64,000 bases of DNA from Shewanella sp. NIFS-20-20 (GCF_019209865.1 NZ_JAHUTT010000010.1:27198-91197); one strand, 5' to 3'; numbered from the stretch's first letter, positions 1 through 11,601 are shown. The notes: generated by a model from the letters alone, not told the origin. Numbers and translations are program-made.

Positions 1-2
1 AT

Positions 3-1400
3 CAACTGACCCGATCCGACAGTTTAGCTTTTAACGTGAGCTTCGATGGTGCGATTCCGCCACCAGCCGAACTGTATTGGCGCGCCATTGTATTAGAACA
101 ATTCGATGGTGAACGTTGGACTCAGCGCCCCGATGTCAAATCTGCTGAACAATCGCTGTTATCGCCGCCAGATCCACGCGTCTATCCCGGTGGCGGTAAA
201 CAATACCAAGTGATCATGGAGCCGAGTTATCAATCTTGGTTAGTCAGTTTAGACACTGGCTTTAGTCGATCTGATGAGGCCTATAATACGTTTCAATACC
301 GACTATTAGCCTCAAAAAAAGTCGTGCAGAAATTAGCCTATCGTGTCAGGAGCGTCAGTCAATATGTCATGGACGAACAATTAACCCCGTTGCAATTAAC
401 CAGTAACTTAGCCTTACCTGCGCAGCGTAATCCTCAAACCCTCGCCTTGGCCAACAAATTCCGCCAACAATATCCTGATCCGCAAGCGCGATTAAGTGCC
501 ATAATGCAACACTTTCAAATTGAACCCTATTACTATACGTTAACGCCGCCGAGGTTAGGGCCGGCGCAAATTGATGATTTCCTCTTTACCCATAAACGGG
601 GATTTTGCGGCCATTATGCCTCTGCATTGGTGTATTTAGCGCGCGCCTCAGGCATGCCGGCACGGATCGTAAGCGGCTATCAAGGCGGTGAAATCAGCGC
701 TGATAATTCCTTTGTCAGTGTTTACCAATACATGGCACATGCTTGGGCCGAAGTCTGGATAGCGAAGCAAGGCTGGGTACGTGCAGATCCTACGGCCATG
801 ATCGCCCCTCAACGGGTGGAAGATGGTTTTGATGCGGTATTTTCACCGCAACAGTCCTATTTAGCCGACAGCCATCTGTTGGCCCAACGCCTGCAGCAAC
901 AGGCGTGGTTTATCCGGTTGCAAGAAGAGTTGCGCCGGGTCGATTATTACTGGAGTCAATGGGTATTAGGTTACAACACTGACAAGCAACAACAGCTATT
1001 AACCCAATTGCTTGGCGATATTTCCCCGCTAAAATTGGCCTTAATGATCTTTACCGGCTTTGCCACCATGGCAGTATTAATTTTCGTTCTGCCCCATATC
1101 GCATTTCGCAATCGTCGTCATGATCCCTTGGCTCGCCGCTACCGCAAATTAATGCAGCAACTCACTCAATGGCATGGATTATCAACCACTGCGACCCCTA
1201 GCCAAGTTCATCAGTGTATTGGTGAGCACTATCCGCAACTGCAAGCCGCCAGTCTCGCGCTCTATCACTCATTTATTGAAGCGCGCTATCAACCGAGCAA
1301 CAACGAGGCAAGCTCCCAGTGGGAGAAAATCTGCCGACGGTTATTATGGCAATTACATTGGCGACTGAAATTTTTGCATCTGTTGGGTCCATCAAAGTGA
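3..1400 (+). CDS. TgpA-like membrane transglutaminase (5' partial)
   Basis: This is the C-terminal part of a TgpA-type (DUF3488/transglutaminase-like) inner-membrane protein. The frame is open to the left edge of the window, so the N-terminal membrane helices lie outside; the GTG at 36 is internal. Counting from that GTG, the papain-like triad is Cys191 (RGFCGHYASALVY), His235 (AHAWAEVW) and Asp251 (RADPTA). A membrane helix follows at about 335-358, then a cytoplasmic DUF4129-like tail. In the family the transglutaminase domain faces the periplasm; the substrate is not settled. The recC start lies 65 bases downstream. The family call is secure, the substrate unknown. Confidence 0.85.
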   Translation, partial: QLTRSDSLAFNVSFDGAIPPPAELYWRAIVLEQFDGERWTQRPDVKSAEQSLLSPPDPRVYPGGGKQYQVIMEPSYQSWLVSLDTGFSRSDEAYNTFQYRLLASKKVVQKLAYRVRSVSQYVMDEQLTPLQLTSNLALPAQRNPQTLALANKFRQQYPDPQARLSAIMQHFQIEPYYYTLTPPRLGPAQIDDFLFTHKRGFCGHYASALVYLARASGMPARIVSGYQGGEISADNSFVSVYQYMAHAWAEVWIAKQGWVRADPTAMIAPQRVEDGFDAVFSPQQSYLADSHLLAQRLQQQAWFIRLQEELRRVDYYWSQWVLGYNTDKQQQLLTQLLGDISPLKLALMIFTGFATMAVLIFVLPHIAFRNRRHDPLARRYRKLMQQLTQWHGLSTTATPSQVHQCIGEHYPQLQAASLALYHSFIEARYQPSNNEASSQWEKICRRLLWQLHWRLKFLHLLGPSK

Positions 1401-1464
1401 TACTTGCTCAATAAGCCAACAAGCTTAAGCCATGCAGTTGAATGGGGGTAATCAAAGGAATAGA

Positions 1465-4400
1465 ATGAGTTTTTATTCTATTATTGAGTCCCCTATGCTA
1501 CACCTGATCCAGTCGAATCAAATGGAATTGCTCGCTCAGAAATTGGCACAACTTCTCAGTCTCGACCGGGGTGACTCGGCCCTTAGCCAAGAGCAAATTT
1601 TGGTGCAAAGTCCCGGGATGTCGACGTGGTTACGACTCAATATTGCCGAGCAAAATGGCATCGCCGCGGCGCAAGAGTTTCCGCTACCCTCAAGTTTTAT
1701 TTGGCAGTTGTGTTATTTACTGCTCGATGATGTCCCCAAGGAAAACCCTTTTACTAAAGCGGCCATGACCTGGAAGTTAATGGCGTTATTACCCCAGTTA
1801 TTAAGCCACCATGATTTTGCCCCCTTGCGCCATTACCTCGGCGAAGATAACCCGCTCAAGCTGTATCAGTTGTGTGGCCGAATCGCCGATATTTTTGACC
1901 AATATTTGGTCTATCGCCCCGATTGGATTTTAGCGTGGGAACAACATGAGCTTGAGGCTCAACCAAGCATTGGCGCTGAGCATCGCTGGCAACCGCTGTT
2001 ATGGCGTGCGCTGGTGGCCTACAATCGCGATGTACTCAATCAAAGTGACTATCACAGAGCTAACTTACATCAAGCGTTAATCGGCGCTCTCTGCGCAGGC
2101 AAAAGCCGACATAAACTGCCGAGCCGCTTGTTTGTATTTGGTATCTCGTCGATGGCCCCGCAAACCTTGGACGTGATTTACGCCTTAGCCAGTAATATCG
2201 ATGTCTATATGCTGAATCTCAGCCCTTGTCAGCATTATTGGGGCGATATTATTGACCCCAAAGCCCGCGCACGCATGGCGCTCACCTATAGTGATAAAAA
2301 ACAGTTGCCGGCCCTATGGCAAGAGACTCTTGAGGTCGGTAATCCTTTGCTGGCCAATAACGGTAAAATGGGCCGGGAAATGCTCGACATGCTACTTGAG
2401 TTGCCGCCTACGCATATCCAGTGGCATGAAGCCTTTGCCTGCGCCAATGACGATACCTTATTGTCGGGTATTCAAAATGATATTTTAGATATGTCGACCC
2501 TTGGGGTGTCATTAGGCCCTGAGCTTGAACAATACCTTAATATCAAGCAACGTCGGGGGTTAGCTCAAGACGATGATTCCATTTGTTTACGCAGTTGTCA
2601 CAGTCCATTGCGTGAAATTGAAACCCTCCACGATCACCTGTTGGCGCAATTGGATAAACATCCCAAGTTATCCCCCCGAGATATTGTGGTGATGCTGCCC
2701 GACGTCGCGGCGTATGCCCCCTATATCGATGCGGTCTTTGGTGCCAAACAAGGCAATCATTATATTCCTTACGCCATCGCTGATCGCGGCGCCGCGCAAG
2801 AGTCACCATTGATTAATAGCTTCCTTAATTTACTGCAGCTTGATAACAGTCGCTTTGGCCTGACAGATATCATAAGTATGCTTGAAGTTCCCGCCGTCAT
2901 GCGCCGTTTTGATATTCACGAAGAAGAATTAGAACAGCTTAAACTGTGGTTACAAAACGCCGGAGTCCGCTGGGGCCGCGATGCGCACAACCGTGCTCAA
3001 CTTGGGCTACCGGCATTTGATAAACATTCATGGGCCTTTGGGATCCGCCGCATGATCTTAGGTTATGCGCTTGGTGATGATGCCGGTGTCTATTTGGGCG
3101 ATTTACCGGTCGCAGGCATTGAAGGTCAAAATGCGCAATCCTTAGGAAAACTCTTAGATTTTATCGAAGTCTTAGATGGTTTTAGGCAACAAATGAGTCA
3201 AGAGGCCAGCGTCAATACTCGCATTGAAATCCTCAATCAGTTGCCACAATCCATATATTTGTCTGACGATGACGATAACCAAGATCTCAACCTTATTCAG
3301 ACGGCATTAACCACCTTTGATGAACAGTTAAGTCAATCTGGCTTTGATGGCGCTATGCCGTTAGCCGTGATTTGCCAATGGTTTACCAGCCAGCTAACCG
3401 AGTCGCGCGTGGGTCAAAGATACCTTGCAGGTAGTGTTAACTTTTGCACCTTGATGCCAATGCGTTCCATTCCGTTTAAACATGTGTGCTTATTAGGCAT
3501 GAATGACGGTGTTTACCCGCGCATACAACACCCTGTCGGCTTTGATTTAATGGCACATCTTGGCCCTAGACGTGGCGACAGATCCCGCCGGCTTGACGAT
3601 AGATACTTGTTTCTTGAAGCTTTATTATCGGCACGGCAGCAACTTTACATCTGTTTTATCGGCCACAGTGAACGCGATAACAGCGAGCGAATTAGTTCCA
3701 TGTTGGTGTCGGAATTAATCGAATATTGTCAGCTGTGTTATCGTCCGGCCGCCATGACTCCAAGCTTAACTGACGATGTGGCGATCTTAGCTCATGAAGG
3801 CCATCAGGCCGCGCAAGCATTGTTGCAGCAACTGTTAATTGAGCAACCGCTGCAACCCTTTGATGCCAAGCTTTTTGAAAAAAATAATCAGCAAAGTTAT
3901 GCGGCGCAGTGGTGCCCGGTGCCGCTGCTTGAGCCCGTGAGCCCAGCCTTTGTTTCAGAGCCCATCATTCAAGCGCAGGTCGATGTCACCACGACCATTG
4001 AACTGGCGACCTTAATCCGTTTCTTCAGAAATCCAGCGCAATATTTCTTTCAATATAGCCTCAAAGTTGACTTACGTGTCGATATTGACCGCCAGAGCAA
4101 TGATGAGCCTTTTGAGCTTAATCCTTTGCAACGCTATCAAGTGCAACAGCAACTGCTCGATAATGCCCTTGGCAATGATCGCGGCCAGATTGAGATGGCA
4201 CTGATTGACGAATTAAAAGCGGCAGGTCAACTGCCCATGGCCCCATTTGATGAACTGACCCTTAGCCAATACCGGCGTGACATTGCGGCATTAATCGAAC
4301 GATGCCTGTTCTTACGGGGTCAAGTTGCGCCGCCGACACCGGTGGAGATTGAGTTAGACTGCCAAGGCATCACATTGGTGGGCCGCATCGATGATGTCTA

Positions 4401-4914
4401 TCCCAAGGGCCTGATAAACGTTCGTCCTGGCACGACCAAACCGAAAGATTTAATGCGCTTATATTTACGTCATTTATGTTTGAATGCTAGCGGTAAAGCC
4501 CTGCCGTCCTACCTGTTAGACGCCGGTCATTTTCATTGTTTACACCCCGTGGCCCAAGATCAAGCCTTAAACCTACTCATTGAATTAATAACGTGTTTTA
4601 CTGCAGGGCTGCAACGCCCGTTAATGTTTATGGCGCAGACCTCATTGGCGTATCAAGAGGCAGATAGCGAATTAGATCATCAGCAAAAACTGGCAGAAAT
4701 AGCAGCTATCTGGCTCAATGACTCTGGCTTTGGCGATGGCGCAGATCCTCATAATGCCCGGCTGTTCAGCTTCCCTGATGATTTTAGCGACCACCAAGAT
4801 GACATCTGGTGTTTCTCCCAAGTGGCTCACAGGATATATCAACCTATGCTCAGCATTTATCACAAAGACCCCCTTAGCAAGCTTCAAGATTTTGTGATGG
4901 GAGCCAACACATGA
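1465..4914 (+). CDS. recC: RecBCD exonuclease V, RecC subunit
   Basis: RecC is the Chi-recognising scaffold of the RecBCD helicase-nuclease, which processes double-strand ends for RecA. The N-terminus (LIQSNQMELLAQKL, then ILVQSPGMSTWLRLNIA and FPLPSSFIWQLCYLLL) follows E. coli RecC closely, and the roughly 1,150-residue length fits. I chose the ATG at 1465 because AAAGGA sits five bases before it. The ATG at 1495 matches the E. coli N-terminus but has a poor ribosome site, and an upstream ATG at 1432 is also in frame. The stop overlaps the recB start (ATGA). Unlike E. coli, no ptrA gene lies between recC and recB. Confidence 0.95.
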   Translation: MSFYSIIESPMLHLIQSNQMELLAQKLAQLLSLDRGDSALSQEQILVQSPGMSTWLRLNIAEQNGIAAAQEFPLPSSFIWQLCYLLLDDVPKENPFTKAAMTWKLMALLPQLLSHHDFAPLRHYLGEDNPLKLYQLCGRIADIFDQYLVYRPDWILAWEQHELEAQPSIGAEHRWQPLLWRALVAYNRDVLNQSDYHRANLHQALIGALCAGKSRHKLPSRLFVFGISSMAPQTLDVIYALASNIDVYMLNLSPCQHYWGDIIDPKARARMALTYSDKKQLPALWQETLEVGNPLLANNGKMGREMLDMLLELPPTHIQWHEAFACANDDTLLSGIQNDILDMSTLGVSLGPELEQYLNIKQRRGLAQDDDSICLRSCHSPLREIETLHDHLLAQLDKHPKLSPRDIVVMLPDVAAYAPYIDAVFGAKQGNHYIPYAIADRGAAQESPLINSFLNLLQLDNSRFGLTDIISMLEVPAVMRRFDIHEEELEQLKLWLQNAGVRWGRDAHNRAQLGLPAFDKHSWAFGIRRMILGYALGDDAGVYLGDLPVAGIEGQNAQSLGKLLDFIEVLDGFRQQMSQEASVNTRIEILNQLPQSIYLSDDDDNQDLNLIQTALTTFDEQLSQSGFDGAMPLAVICQWFTSQLTESRVGQRYLAGSVNFCTLMPMRSIPFKHVCLLGMNDGVYPRIQHPVGFDLMAHLGPRRGDRSRRLDDRYLFLEALLSARQQLYICFIGHSERDNSERISSMLVSELIEYCQLCYRPAAMTPSLTDDVAILAHEGHQAAQALLQQLLIEQPLQPFDAKLFEKNNQQSYAAQWCPVPLLEPVSPAFVSEPIIQAQVDVTTTIELATLIRFFRNPAQYFFQYSLKVDLRVDIDRQSNDEPFELNPLQRYQVQQQLLDNALGNDRGQIEMALIDELKAAGQLPMAPFDELTLSQYRRDIAALIERCLFLRGQVAPPTPVEIELDCQGITLVGRIDDVYPKGLINVRPGTTKPKDLMRLYLRHLCLNASGKALPSYLLDAGHFHCLHPVAQDQALNLLIELITCFTAGLQRPLMFMAQTSLAYQEADSELDHQQKLAEIAAIWLNDSGFGDGADPHNARLFSFPDDFSDHQDDIWCFSQVAHRIYQPMLSIYHKDPLSKLQDFVMGANT

Positions 4915-7900
4915 CAGCCACCGCACTCGATGCATTAACGCTACCTTTACTCGATCGCCGCTTAATCGAAGCCAGCGCCGGTACCGGCAAAACCTACACG
5001 ATTTCCGGCCTGTATTTACGCTTACTATTAGGTGATGACGCGCGGGAGCCGCTAAGTTGTGAACAAATCTTAGTGGTGACCTTTACCAATGCCGCCACTG
5101 CAGAGCTACGCGATCGGATCCGCAACCGAATTAAAGCGTGTTATCAGCGTTTTATTGGGCTAGACGTGGCTGACGACTTTATCAACCGGTTATATGACAG
5201 CACCCCAGCATCCGCGCGCAACATGGCGCTGCGGCGTTTAGATCTCGCGCTGAAAAGTTTAGATGAAGCGGCCATCTACACCATTCATGGCTTTTGTCAG
5301 CGAATTTTATCAGATATGGCTTTTGAATCAGCATTGTTATTTGAATCGGAATTTACCTTAGACGACAGCCAATATTTACAGCATAGTGTGCGCGATTTTT
5401 GGCGCCATGCCTGTTATCAATTACCCGAGGTATTAGCTGCTGCGGTGTTTGACAACTTCAATCAACCCACGGATTTATTGAAACAAATTCGGCCATTACT
5501 GGGGGCAAGTCAGGCTAAGGTTAATCGCCAGGTGGAGAGTTTTTCTCACCTAAGTGAGCGCTTGTTGCAACAGGTCGCGAGACTCAAACTTGAATGGCCT
5601 CGAAGTCGAGATAGCCTTGAAGAATTGCTACATCAATTACCCCTCAATGGCACCAGCTATGGTAAGCAAGCCGATAAGTTTCCGAAACTCGCGGCCATGA
5701 TGGCGCAAATGGACAATTGGTGTCAGTTTCATCACGGTCTACCGGCCCCTAAATTACTCGACCAATTATCCTTATCTCAGCTTAAGCTTAAAAAAGGCGG
5801 CGTCATTCCCACGGCCGCGCAGGCGCCCTTATTGGCACAAATTGAAGAACTAAACATCACCATCCGAGGTTTGATCCCCGCGTTTTTGCTTGATGCTCGC
5901 CAGCAAGTCAATGCTCGCACAGCACAACTAAAGCAAGAGCGTAATCTTCTTAGTCCAGATGACTTACTGGTTACTCTCGCCACCGTGATTGGCGGCTTGC
6001 ACAGCCAAGTTAGCCCTCAAAATGACACCAGCACAGCACTGAGCGCCGCCGATGTGGCAGACATCGACGTCAATACTCACGCTCAATTAGCCATTAGTAA
6101 ACAACTAACGCAAAGCATTGCTAAACGCTTTCCTGTGGCGCTCATTGATGAGTTCCAAGATACAGATCCACTCCAGTTTGCTATTTTTTCGGGCATTTAT
6201 CCCGCGGTTAATCAGGCTCCTACCGCCAATACCTTGCTGATGATTGGCGATCCTAAGCAGGCTATTTATGCTTTTCGCGGGGCCGATATTTTCACCTATA
6301 TTGCGGCCCGTAAACAAACCGAGCATCATTACCACCTCGATACCAACTATCGTTCGGCCACTCACATGGTCGATGCCGTCAATCAAGTGTTTGCTAATAG
6401 CCAAGATCCCTTTATTAGTGAGGCTATTAGCTTTGATGATGTCAAGGCGGCCGATCAAGGCAAAAAGACCATTATCGAGCCCAACTCAAGCGCCGCACTC
6501 CAGCTACGACTATTGGCCGAAGATCCACAAAAAGGTCTAAATAAAACCAATGCTCGCAAGCATTTAGCCGCGGATGCCAGCAACGAGATCGCACGTTTAC
6601 TCAATTTAGCTAAAAACAACCAAGCACTGTTCGCCTCAGGTAAAAGCGAACCTCAGCCCATACGGGCCAAAGACATTGCCGTACTAGTACGCGATCGCAA
6701 TGAAGCCAACGTGATGCGTGATGCGTTAACGCAACGGGGAATTGGCGCGGTATTTTTAAGTCGTGACAGTGTGTTAGAAACCGATGAAGCTCGGCAAATG
6801 GTGCTCATTCTGCGGGCGTTAGTTGATCCTAAAGACGAGCGTGCCATTCGAGCCGCGTTAGCCTGTCGCTTAATTGGCTTTAGTGCATCACAAATCCATC
6901 AGTTTAATCAGTCTGAACAGATGCGCGCCCAAATATTGGAGCAATTTTTCAGACTCCATCAATTGTGGTTGCGACGCGGCATTATGCCCGCCCTACTCAA
7001 TTTAGCTGACTCACTCAATTTATTAGCACGCCTACAACAAGATGCCGATGCCGATCGTCAATTAACCGATTTTCGCCATTTGGCAGAATTACTGCAGCAA
7101 AAATCGGCAGAGCTCGATGGCCAGACCGCGCTGTTGAATTGGTTTGAGCAAGAACGTGAATTTAATCAAGGCGCTGAAGAGCAACAGTTACGTTTGGAAA
7201 GCGAACAAAACCTAGTGCAAATTGTGACTATCCACAAAAGTAAAGGCTTGGAATACCCAGTGTGTTTTATTCCCTTTGTCAGTCTGGCGCGGGATCAAAC
7301 ACGGCGGCCAACCCCAATGCTGTATCATCAACAAGAACAATTGATTTGGGATATTGATGGTAGCGACGATGGCTGGGAGCAAACTAAAATTGAAAGCCTA
7401 GCCGAAGATTTACGCCTCTTGTATGTGGCGCTGACTCGCCCCGTGTATCGCTGTTATTTGTATATTGCCAATCACTGCCGTATCTCCAAAAAAGGCGATA
7501 TCACCAGTTTTCTTAAAGACACCGCCATCGGATATCTCCTTGGGATCATAGGCAAGGATACCGCGGCGGCTGACATCGAAGCAGCTGTAAAGCATTTAGT
7601 CGTTAACAGCAACGCTGCCGTGATGAGCTCAAATAGCGTGGATGTGCTGGCTACGGCGCAAACCTTTGTTGCTGACAGCCATCAGCAAGCTCAACTCAGC
7701 GCGAAAGAACCCATTGCCCGCAATCACACTCCGTGGCGGGTCGGCAGTTATTCTGGTTTAGTCAAACATCTTGCCTATGAGAAAGTACAACCTGGGGTGG
7801 ATGATGAGGGCGGCAGCGATGCCGTCATCATGGCGCCGGAACCAGAACTCAATCAAGAGCAATCATTGAGCCGATTTACTTTCGAGCGTGGAGCCAATGC

Positions 7901-8609
7901 CGGTTCGTTCATGCACCTTGTATTAGAAATGGTGGACTTTACCCAAGCGCAGCAAAGCTTAGCGGAGTGTTTGCCCAAAGCCATGGCGCAATATCAAATT
8001 GATGAGCAATGGTATCCCGAGCTGCTCAATTGGTATCAGGCTATTTTAGCCAGCCCATTAACTAGCCATGGCAGCGACTTTTGTTTAGCCCAATTATCTG
8101 CCGAGAAAAAACTGGTGGAGATGGAATTTTACCTACCCACGACCTCTTTAGATGACCGAGCCTTATCGAGCCTGCTTACCCGTTATGGCTATAGCGGCGA
8201 TTTACGTTTTGACGGTTTTCAAGGCATGCTTAAAGGCTTTATCGATTTAACCTTTGAATATCAAGGCCGCTATTATATCGCCGATTATAAATCTAATCAT
8301 TTAGGCAGCGACTTTAACGACTATCAACAAATACCGATGGCCAATGCCATCCGCAGTCATCGCTATGATTTACAGTATCTGATCTACACGCTTGCCTTGC
8401 ACAGATACTTAAGCTTACGCCTAAGTAACTACCACTACGACCACCATTTTGGCGGCTGTTATTATCTATTTTTACGGGGGATGTCGCCGCAACATCCTGA
8501 GCGCGGGGTATTTTTTGACAAACCGCCACTGGCACTCATTGAAGCATTAGACCAATTATTGCAAACCCCGCCACGTGATGCCAACACCCCCATGGAGCCG
8601 GCCTTATGA
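4911..8609 (+). CDS. recB: RecBCD exonuclease V, RecB helicase-nuclease subunit
   Basis: RecB is the 3'-to-5' SF1 helicase and the only nuclease of RecBCD. Walker A is at residues 21-30 (ASAGTGKTYT, Lys27). Motif II reads LIDEFQDTDPLQF, and the late helicase motif VTIHKSKGLEYPVCF is present. The C-terminal nuclease signature is intact: GMLKGFIDLTF, then ADYKSNHLG with the catalytic Asp and Lys. At 1,232 residues it is slightly longer than E. coli RecB (1,180). It overlaps recC at its 5' end and recD at its 3' end by four bases each, which points to translational coupling. Confidence 0.96.
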   Translation: MTATALDALTLPLLDRRLIEASAGTGKTYTISGLYLRLLLGDDAREPLSCEQILVVTFTNAATAELRDRIRNRIKACYQRFIGLDVADDFINRLYDSTPASARNMALRRLDLALKSLDEAAIYTIHGFCQRILSDMAFESALLFESEFTLDDSQYLQHSVRDFWRHACYQLPEVLAAAVFDNFNQPTDLLKQIRPLLGASQAKVNRQVESFSHLSERLLQQVARLKLEWPRSRDSLEELLHQLPLNGTSYGKQADKFPKLAAMMAQMDNWCQFHHGLPAPKLLDQLSLSQLKLKKGGVIPTAAQAPLLAQIEELNITIRGLIPAFLLDARQQVNARTAQLKQERNLLSPDDLLVTLATVIGGLHSQVSPQNDTSTALSAADVADIDVNTHAQLAISKQLTQSIAKRFPVALIDEFQDTDPLQFAIFSGIYPAVNQAPTANTLLMIGDPKQAIYAFRGADIFTYIAARKQTEHHYHLDTNYRSATHMVDAVNQVFANSQDPFISEAISFDDVKAADQGKKTIIEPNSSAALQLRLLAEDPQKGLNKTNARKHLAADASNEIARLLNLAKNNQALFASGKSEPQPIRAKDIAVLVRDRNEANVMRDALTQRGIGAVFLSRDSVLETDEARQMVLILRALVDPKDERAIRAALACRLIGFSASQIHQFNQSEQMRAQILEQFFRLHQLWLRRGIMPALLNLADSLNLLARLQQDADADRQLTDFRHLAELLQQKSAELDGQTALLNWFEQEREFNQGAEEQQLRLESEQNLVQIVTIHKSKGLEYPVCFIPFVSLARDQTRRPTPMLYHQQEQLIWDIDGSDDGWEQTKIESLAEDLRLLYVALTRPVYRCYLYIANHCRISKKGDITSFLKDTAIGYLLGIIGKDTAAADIEAAVKHLVVNSNAAVMSSNSVDVLATAQTFVADSHQQAQLSAKEPIARNHTPWRVGSYSGLVKHLAYEKVQPGVDDEGGSDAVIMAPEPELNQEQSLSRFTFERGANAGSFMHLVLEMVDFTQAQQSLAECLPKAMAQYQIDEQWYPELLNWYQAILASPLTSHGSDFCLAQLSAEKKLVEMEFYLPTTSLDDRALSSLLTRYGYSGDLRFDGFQGMLKGFIDLTFEYQGRYYIADYKSNHLGSDFNDYQQIPMANAIRSHRYDLQYLIYTLALHRYLSLRLSNYHYDHHFGGCYYLFLRGMSPQHPERGVFFDKPPLALIEALDQLLQTPPRDANTPMEPAL

Positions 8610-10525
8610 TCCAAGTTACTATGCCCATGCCACTGTTGCTTAAACACTGGCAACAACTGCGGCTATTGACCCCGCTTGATAGGCACTTTGCCAACCAAAT
8701 GGATCAGATCCATCAAAGCCACAGTGATCTATTGTTACTGTTTTGCGCCCTACTGAGTCGGCAACTCTCAGCCCAGCACCCCTGCTTGAAACTCGATGAA
8801 TTAGACTTTAGCAATCCCTTAGGCGAACGTCAGGTGCAATGCGTTATCAACGCCAGCTTACCTGAGTGTTTGCAAGCATTAGCGCAAATAGCCCCTATCG
8901 GCCAGCCTGGTGATGATAAACCCTTGATTTTAGATGGCAGCAAACTGTATTTAAAACGCTATTACGATTTTGAATGCCAAGTCGCCACGACCTTGACCCG
9001 TTTATCACAGCATGGTTACCCGCATACACAAGCCAGCATCAGTGCCCTCAATACCTTGTTTCCTGCCCAAGACAGTCTCGATTGGCAAAAAGTGGCCACG
9101 GCCACGGCGTTCTGCCAGCAATTGGCCATTATTACCGGCGGGCCTGGCACAGGCAAAACCACCACAGTCACCAAATTATTACTGTTACTTTGTTTACAAA
9201 ACGAGCTCAACATTAAGTTAGTGGCACCCACAGGTAAGGCCGCCGCCCGTTTAAGTGAGTCCATTAAAGCCTCTAAGCGCCGCTTAAGCGCCGAATTACA
9301 AGACGCTGCGCGCCACGATGCCCTAATAGCCTTAGCCAAGATCCCCGAAGAAGCCTCGACCTTGCACCGTTTACTTGGGGTGTTACCGCATTCACATCAA
9401 TTTCGTCACCATAGTGATAACCCGCTCCATCTGGATTTGTTAGTGGTCGATGAAGCCTCGATGGTGGACTTGCCGATGATGCAGCGCTTGCTCAGTGCCA
9501 TGCCAGCACATGCTCGCTTAATTTTACTGGGTGATCAAGACCAACTGGCCTCAGTCGAAGCCGGCGCCGTGCTGGCAGATATCTGCGCCGGTTTACACGA
9601 TGCCGACGGTTGGCGTATGCGCTATAGCCCTGAATTTGCGGCAAGCCTAACAGAGATGACCGGTCACATTATGTCTCAATTCGTGTGTGATGAGCCAGGC
9701 CTTGGCGATAATCTGTGCATGTTACGCCATAGTCATCGCTTTGTCGGGGATGCGGGCATTGGTATTTTGGCTAAAGCAGTCAATGAATGCTCACGCATGG
9801 CCATTAGGCAAGCATGGCAAAAAGGATATCAAGAATTACAGTGGTTTGACGATGGCCCGCATCAATCCGGACTTGAACAGTTAAAACAGTTAGCCTGCGA
9901 GCAATATCGCGACTATCTCGCCATTATTTACCGCGCCGACTTTAGCGCGGAAATCATCATTGAACGCTATAACCAATTTCGAATTCTATGTGCGACCCGC
10001 GCCGGAGAGTACGGCGTCGATGGCATTAACCTTCATGTCACTCAAGCATTAAAACAAGCGGGATTGATCCGACCTGAGCAGGAGTTTTATGCGGGGCGCC
10101 CCATCATCATTCAAAGCAATGATTACAATTTAGGCTTATTTAACGGCGATATTGGCTTGATTTTGCCAGATAACAGCCAAGAGCAACCTCGATTAATGGC
10201 GCATTTTATTCAGGCTGACGGCACCATATTAACCGTCTTACCCGCACGATTACCTAGCCATCAAACCTGCTTTGCCATGACGGTCCATAAAAGCCAAGGC
10301 AGTGAGTTTGCTCATGTGGCGTTGGTGTTACCGCCTAGTCCCAGTCCGGCGCAGCAACAATTATTAACTAAAGAGCTAATTTATACCGCCATTACTCGTG
10401 CTAAGGCGGCATTTACTTGCCTTGGAGTGTCTCGAGTATTTGAGCAAGCCAGCTTGCAAAGAACCGCCCGAGCCTCAGGCTTAGCTGAGCGAATTTGGCC
10501 GAATTTTTCAGCAGATAAACACTAA
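8606..10525 (+). CDS. recD: RecBCD exonuclease V, RecD helicase subunit
   Basis: RecD is the 5'-to-3' SF1 helicase of RecBCD. Walker A is GGPGTGKTT at residues 178-186 (Lys184). Walker B is [15 protein letters not shown], followed by [19 protein letters not shown]. The C-terminal motif [19 protein letters not shown] and a final TAITRAK complete the helicase core. At 639 residues it is close to the E. coli protein (608). It is the last gene of the recCBD operon, starting inside the recB stop (ATGA). An 11-base-pair inverted repeat lies shortly after its stop. Confidence 0.95.
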   Translation: MIQVTMPMPLLLKHWQQLRLLTPLDRHFANQMDQIHQSHSDLLLLFCALLSRQLSAQHPCLKLDELDFSNPLGERQVQCVINASLPECLQALAQIAPIGQPGDDKPLILDGSKLYLKRYYDFECQVATTLTRLSQHGYPHTQASISALNTLFPAQDSLDWQKVATATAFCQQLAIITGGPGTGKTTTVTKLLLLLCLQNELNIKLVAPTGKAAARLSESIKASKRRLSAELQDAARHDALIALAKIPEEASTLHRLLGVLPHSHQFRHHSDNPLHLDLLVVDEASMVDLPMMQRLLSAMPAHARLILLGDQDQLASVEAGAVLADICAGLHDADGWRMRYSPEFAASLTEMTGHIMSQFVCDEPGLGDNLCMLRHSHRFVGDAGIGILAKAVNECSRMAIRQAWQKGYQELQWFDDGPHQSGLEQLKQLACEQYRDYLAIIYRADFSAEIIIERYNQFRILCATRAGEYGVDGINLHVTQALKQAGLIRPEQEFYAGRPIIIQSNDYNLGLFNGDIGLILPDNSQEQPRLMAHFIQADGTILTVLPARLPSHQTCFAMTVHKSQGSEFAHVALVLPPSPSPAQQQLLTKELIYTAITRAKAAFTCLGVSRVFEQASLQRTARASGLAERIWPNFSADKH

Positions 10526-10539
10526 ACATCTTGCCTAGC

Positions 10540-10574
10540 GCACACTTAGCATTACACTGTGGCGCTAAGTGTGC
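10540..10574 (+). terminator. stem-loop between recD and ddl
   Basis: Perfect 11-bp inverted repeat (GCACACTTAGC and its complement) with a 13-base loop, about 15 bases after the recD stop. Only a weak T-rich stretch follows, so it may attenuate transcription into ddl rather than stop it fully. Confidence 0.4.
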
Positions 10575-10596
10575 ATTTAGGCACAGTGGAGAAGTA

Positions 10597-11598
10597 ATGA
10601 CCCCAATTAACCTGTTATTAATCTGTGGCGGTGGCAGTAGCGAACACGCCATCTCGTTAATGTCTGCGGCTTATCTAAAGTCCAATTTAGAATCCATCGC
10701 TGGCGTCAATTTGATGCAAGTAGAAATGCTGGCCGGCGGTCAGTATCAAACCCTCGATGGCAAGCTAGTGCAACTGAATGCCGATCATCAATTGGTGAGC
10801 GAAGATCCCGCCATCGCGGCTTGGAAAGTTGACTATGTAGTGCCTTGTATTCACGGTTATCCTGGTGAAACTGGCGATATTCAGTCGTGGTTAGATTTGA
10901 TTAACTTGCCCTACTTTGGTTGCCAAGGGGAAGCCAGTATTAATTGCTTCAACAAGGTCACCGCCAAGATGTGGTTCTCGGCACTAGGCATCCCCAATAC
11001 TCCCTCTTTGTTTTTGGACGAGTTAAGCCCCGACGCTATCCGCCGCACCGAAGATGCCCTGCAACAATGGGGGTCAATCTTTGTCAAAGCCGCAAGCCAA
11101 GGTTCATCGGTGGGGTGTTATAAAGTCGATGATCCGGCGCAGATCCCGGCTATTCTGAGCGACGCGTTTCGCTACAGTCCTTATGTGATTGTTGAGAAAA
11201 CCATTATTGCCCGTGAATTAGAAGTGGCTGTGTACGAGTATCAAGGCGAAATAGTTGCCAGCTTACCCGGCGAGATTGTCTGTGCCTCCAATACCTTTTA
11301 CAGCTTTGATGAAAAATACAACAGCAGCAGCCAAGCCATTACCCATGTGGTAGCGCCCAATTTGTCCACCGAGTTAAGTGATACCATACGTCGCTATGCC
11401 ATTAAGGCCTTTAGCGGCATGAAGTTGCGCCATTTATCGCGTATCGATTTCTTCTTAACCGCTGACAATGAAATATTGCTAAATGAAATCAATACTTTCC
11501 CCGGTATGACCCCGATTTCTATGTTCCCGAAGATGCTCATCAATAATGGCCATGATTTTGCTGCCATGTTGGAGTCCAATATCCGCAGTCAAGTGTAA
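10597..11598 (+). CDS. ddl: D-alanine--D-alanine ligase
   Basis: This ATP-grasp ligase joins two D-alanines for the peptidoglycan pentapeptide in the cytoplasm. Visible signatures are the N-terminal [43 protein letters not shown] (ATP-binding loop), [14 protein letters not shown], and the C-terminal metal and substrate region [19 protein letters not shown] chose the ATG at 10597 because GTGGAG lies just upstream and the family N-terminus begins there; the frame stays open upstream through the hairpin region. The length of 333 residues is typical. Whether it is the DdlA or DdlB paralogue cannot be told from sequence alone; it is outside any cell-division (ftsQAZ) context. Confidence 0.92.
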   Translation: MTPINLLLICGGGSSEHAISLMSAAYLKSNLESIAGVNLMQVEMLAGGQYQTLDGKLVQLNADHQLVSEDPAIAAWKVDYVVPCIHGYPGETGDIQSWLDLINLPYFGCQGEASINCFNKVTAKMWFSALGIPNTPSLFLDELSPDAIRRTEDALQQWGSIFVKAASQGSSVGCYKVDDPAQIPAILSDAFRYSPYVIVEKTIIARELEVAVYEYQGEIVASLPGEIVCASNTFYSFDEKYNSSSQAITHVVAPNLSTELSDTIRRYAIKAFSGMKLRHLSRIDFFLTADNEILLNEINTFPGMTPISMFPKMLINNGHDFAAMLESNIRSQV

Positions 11599-11601
11599 TC
11601 T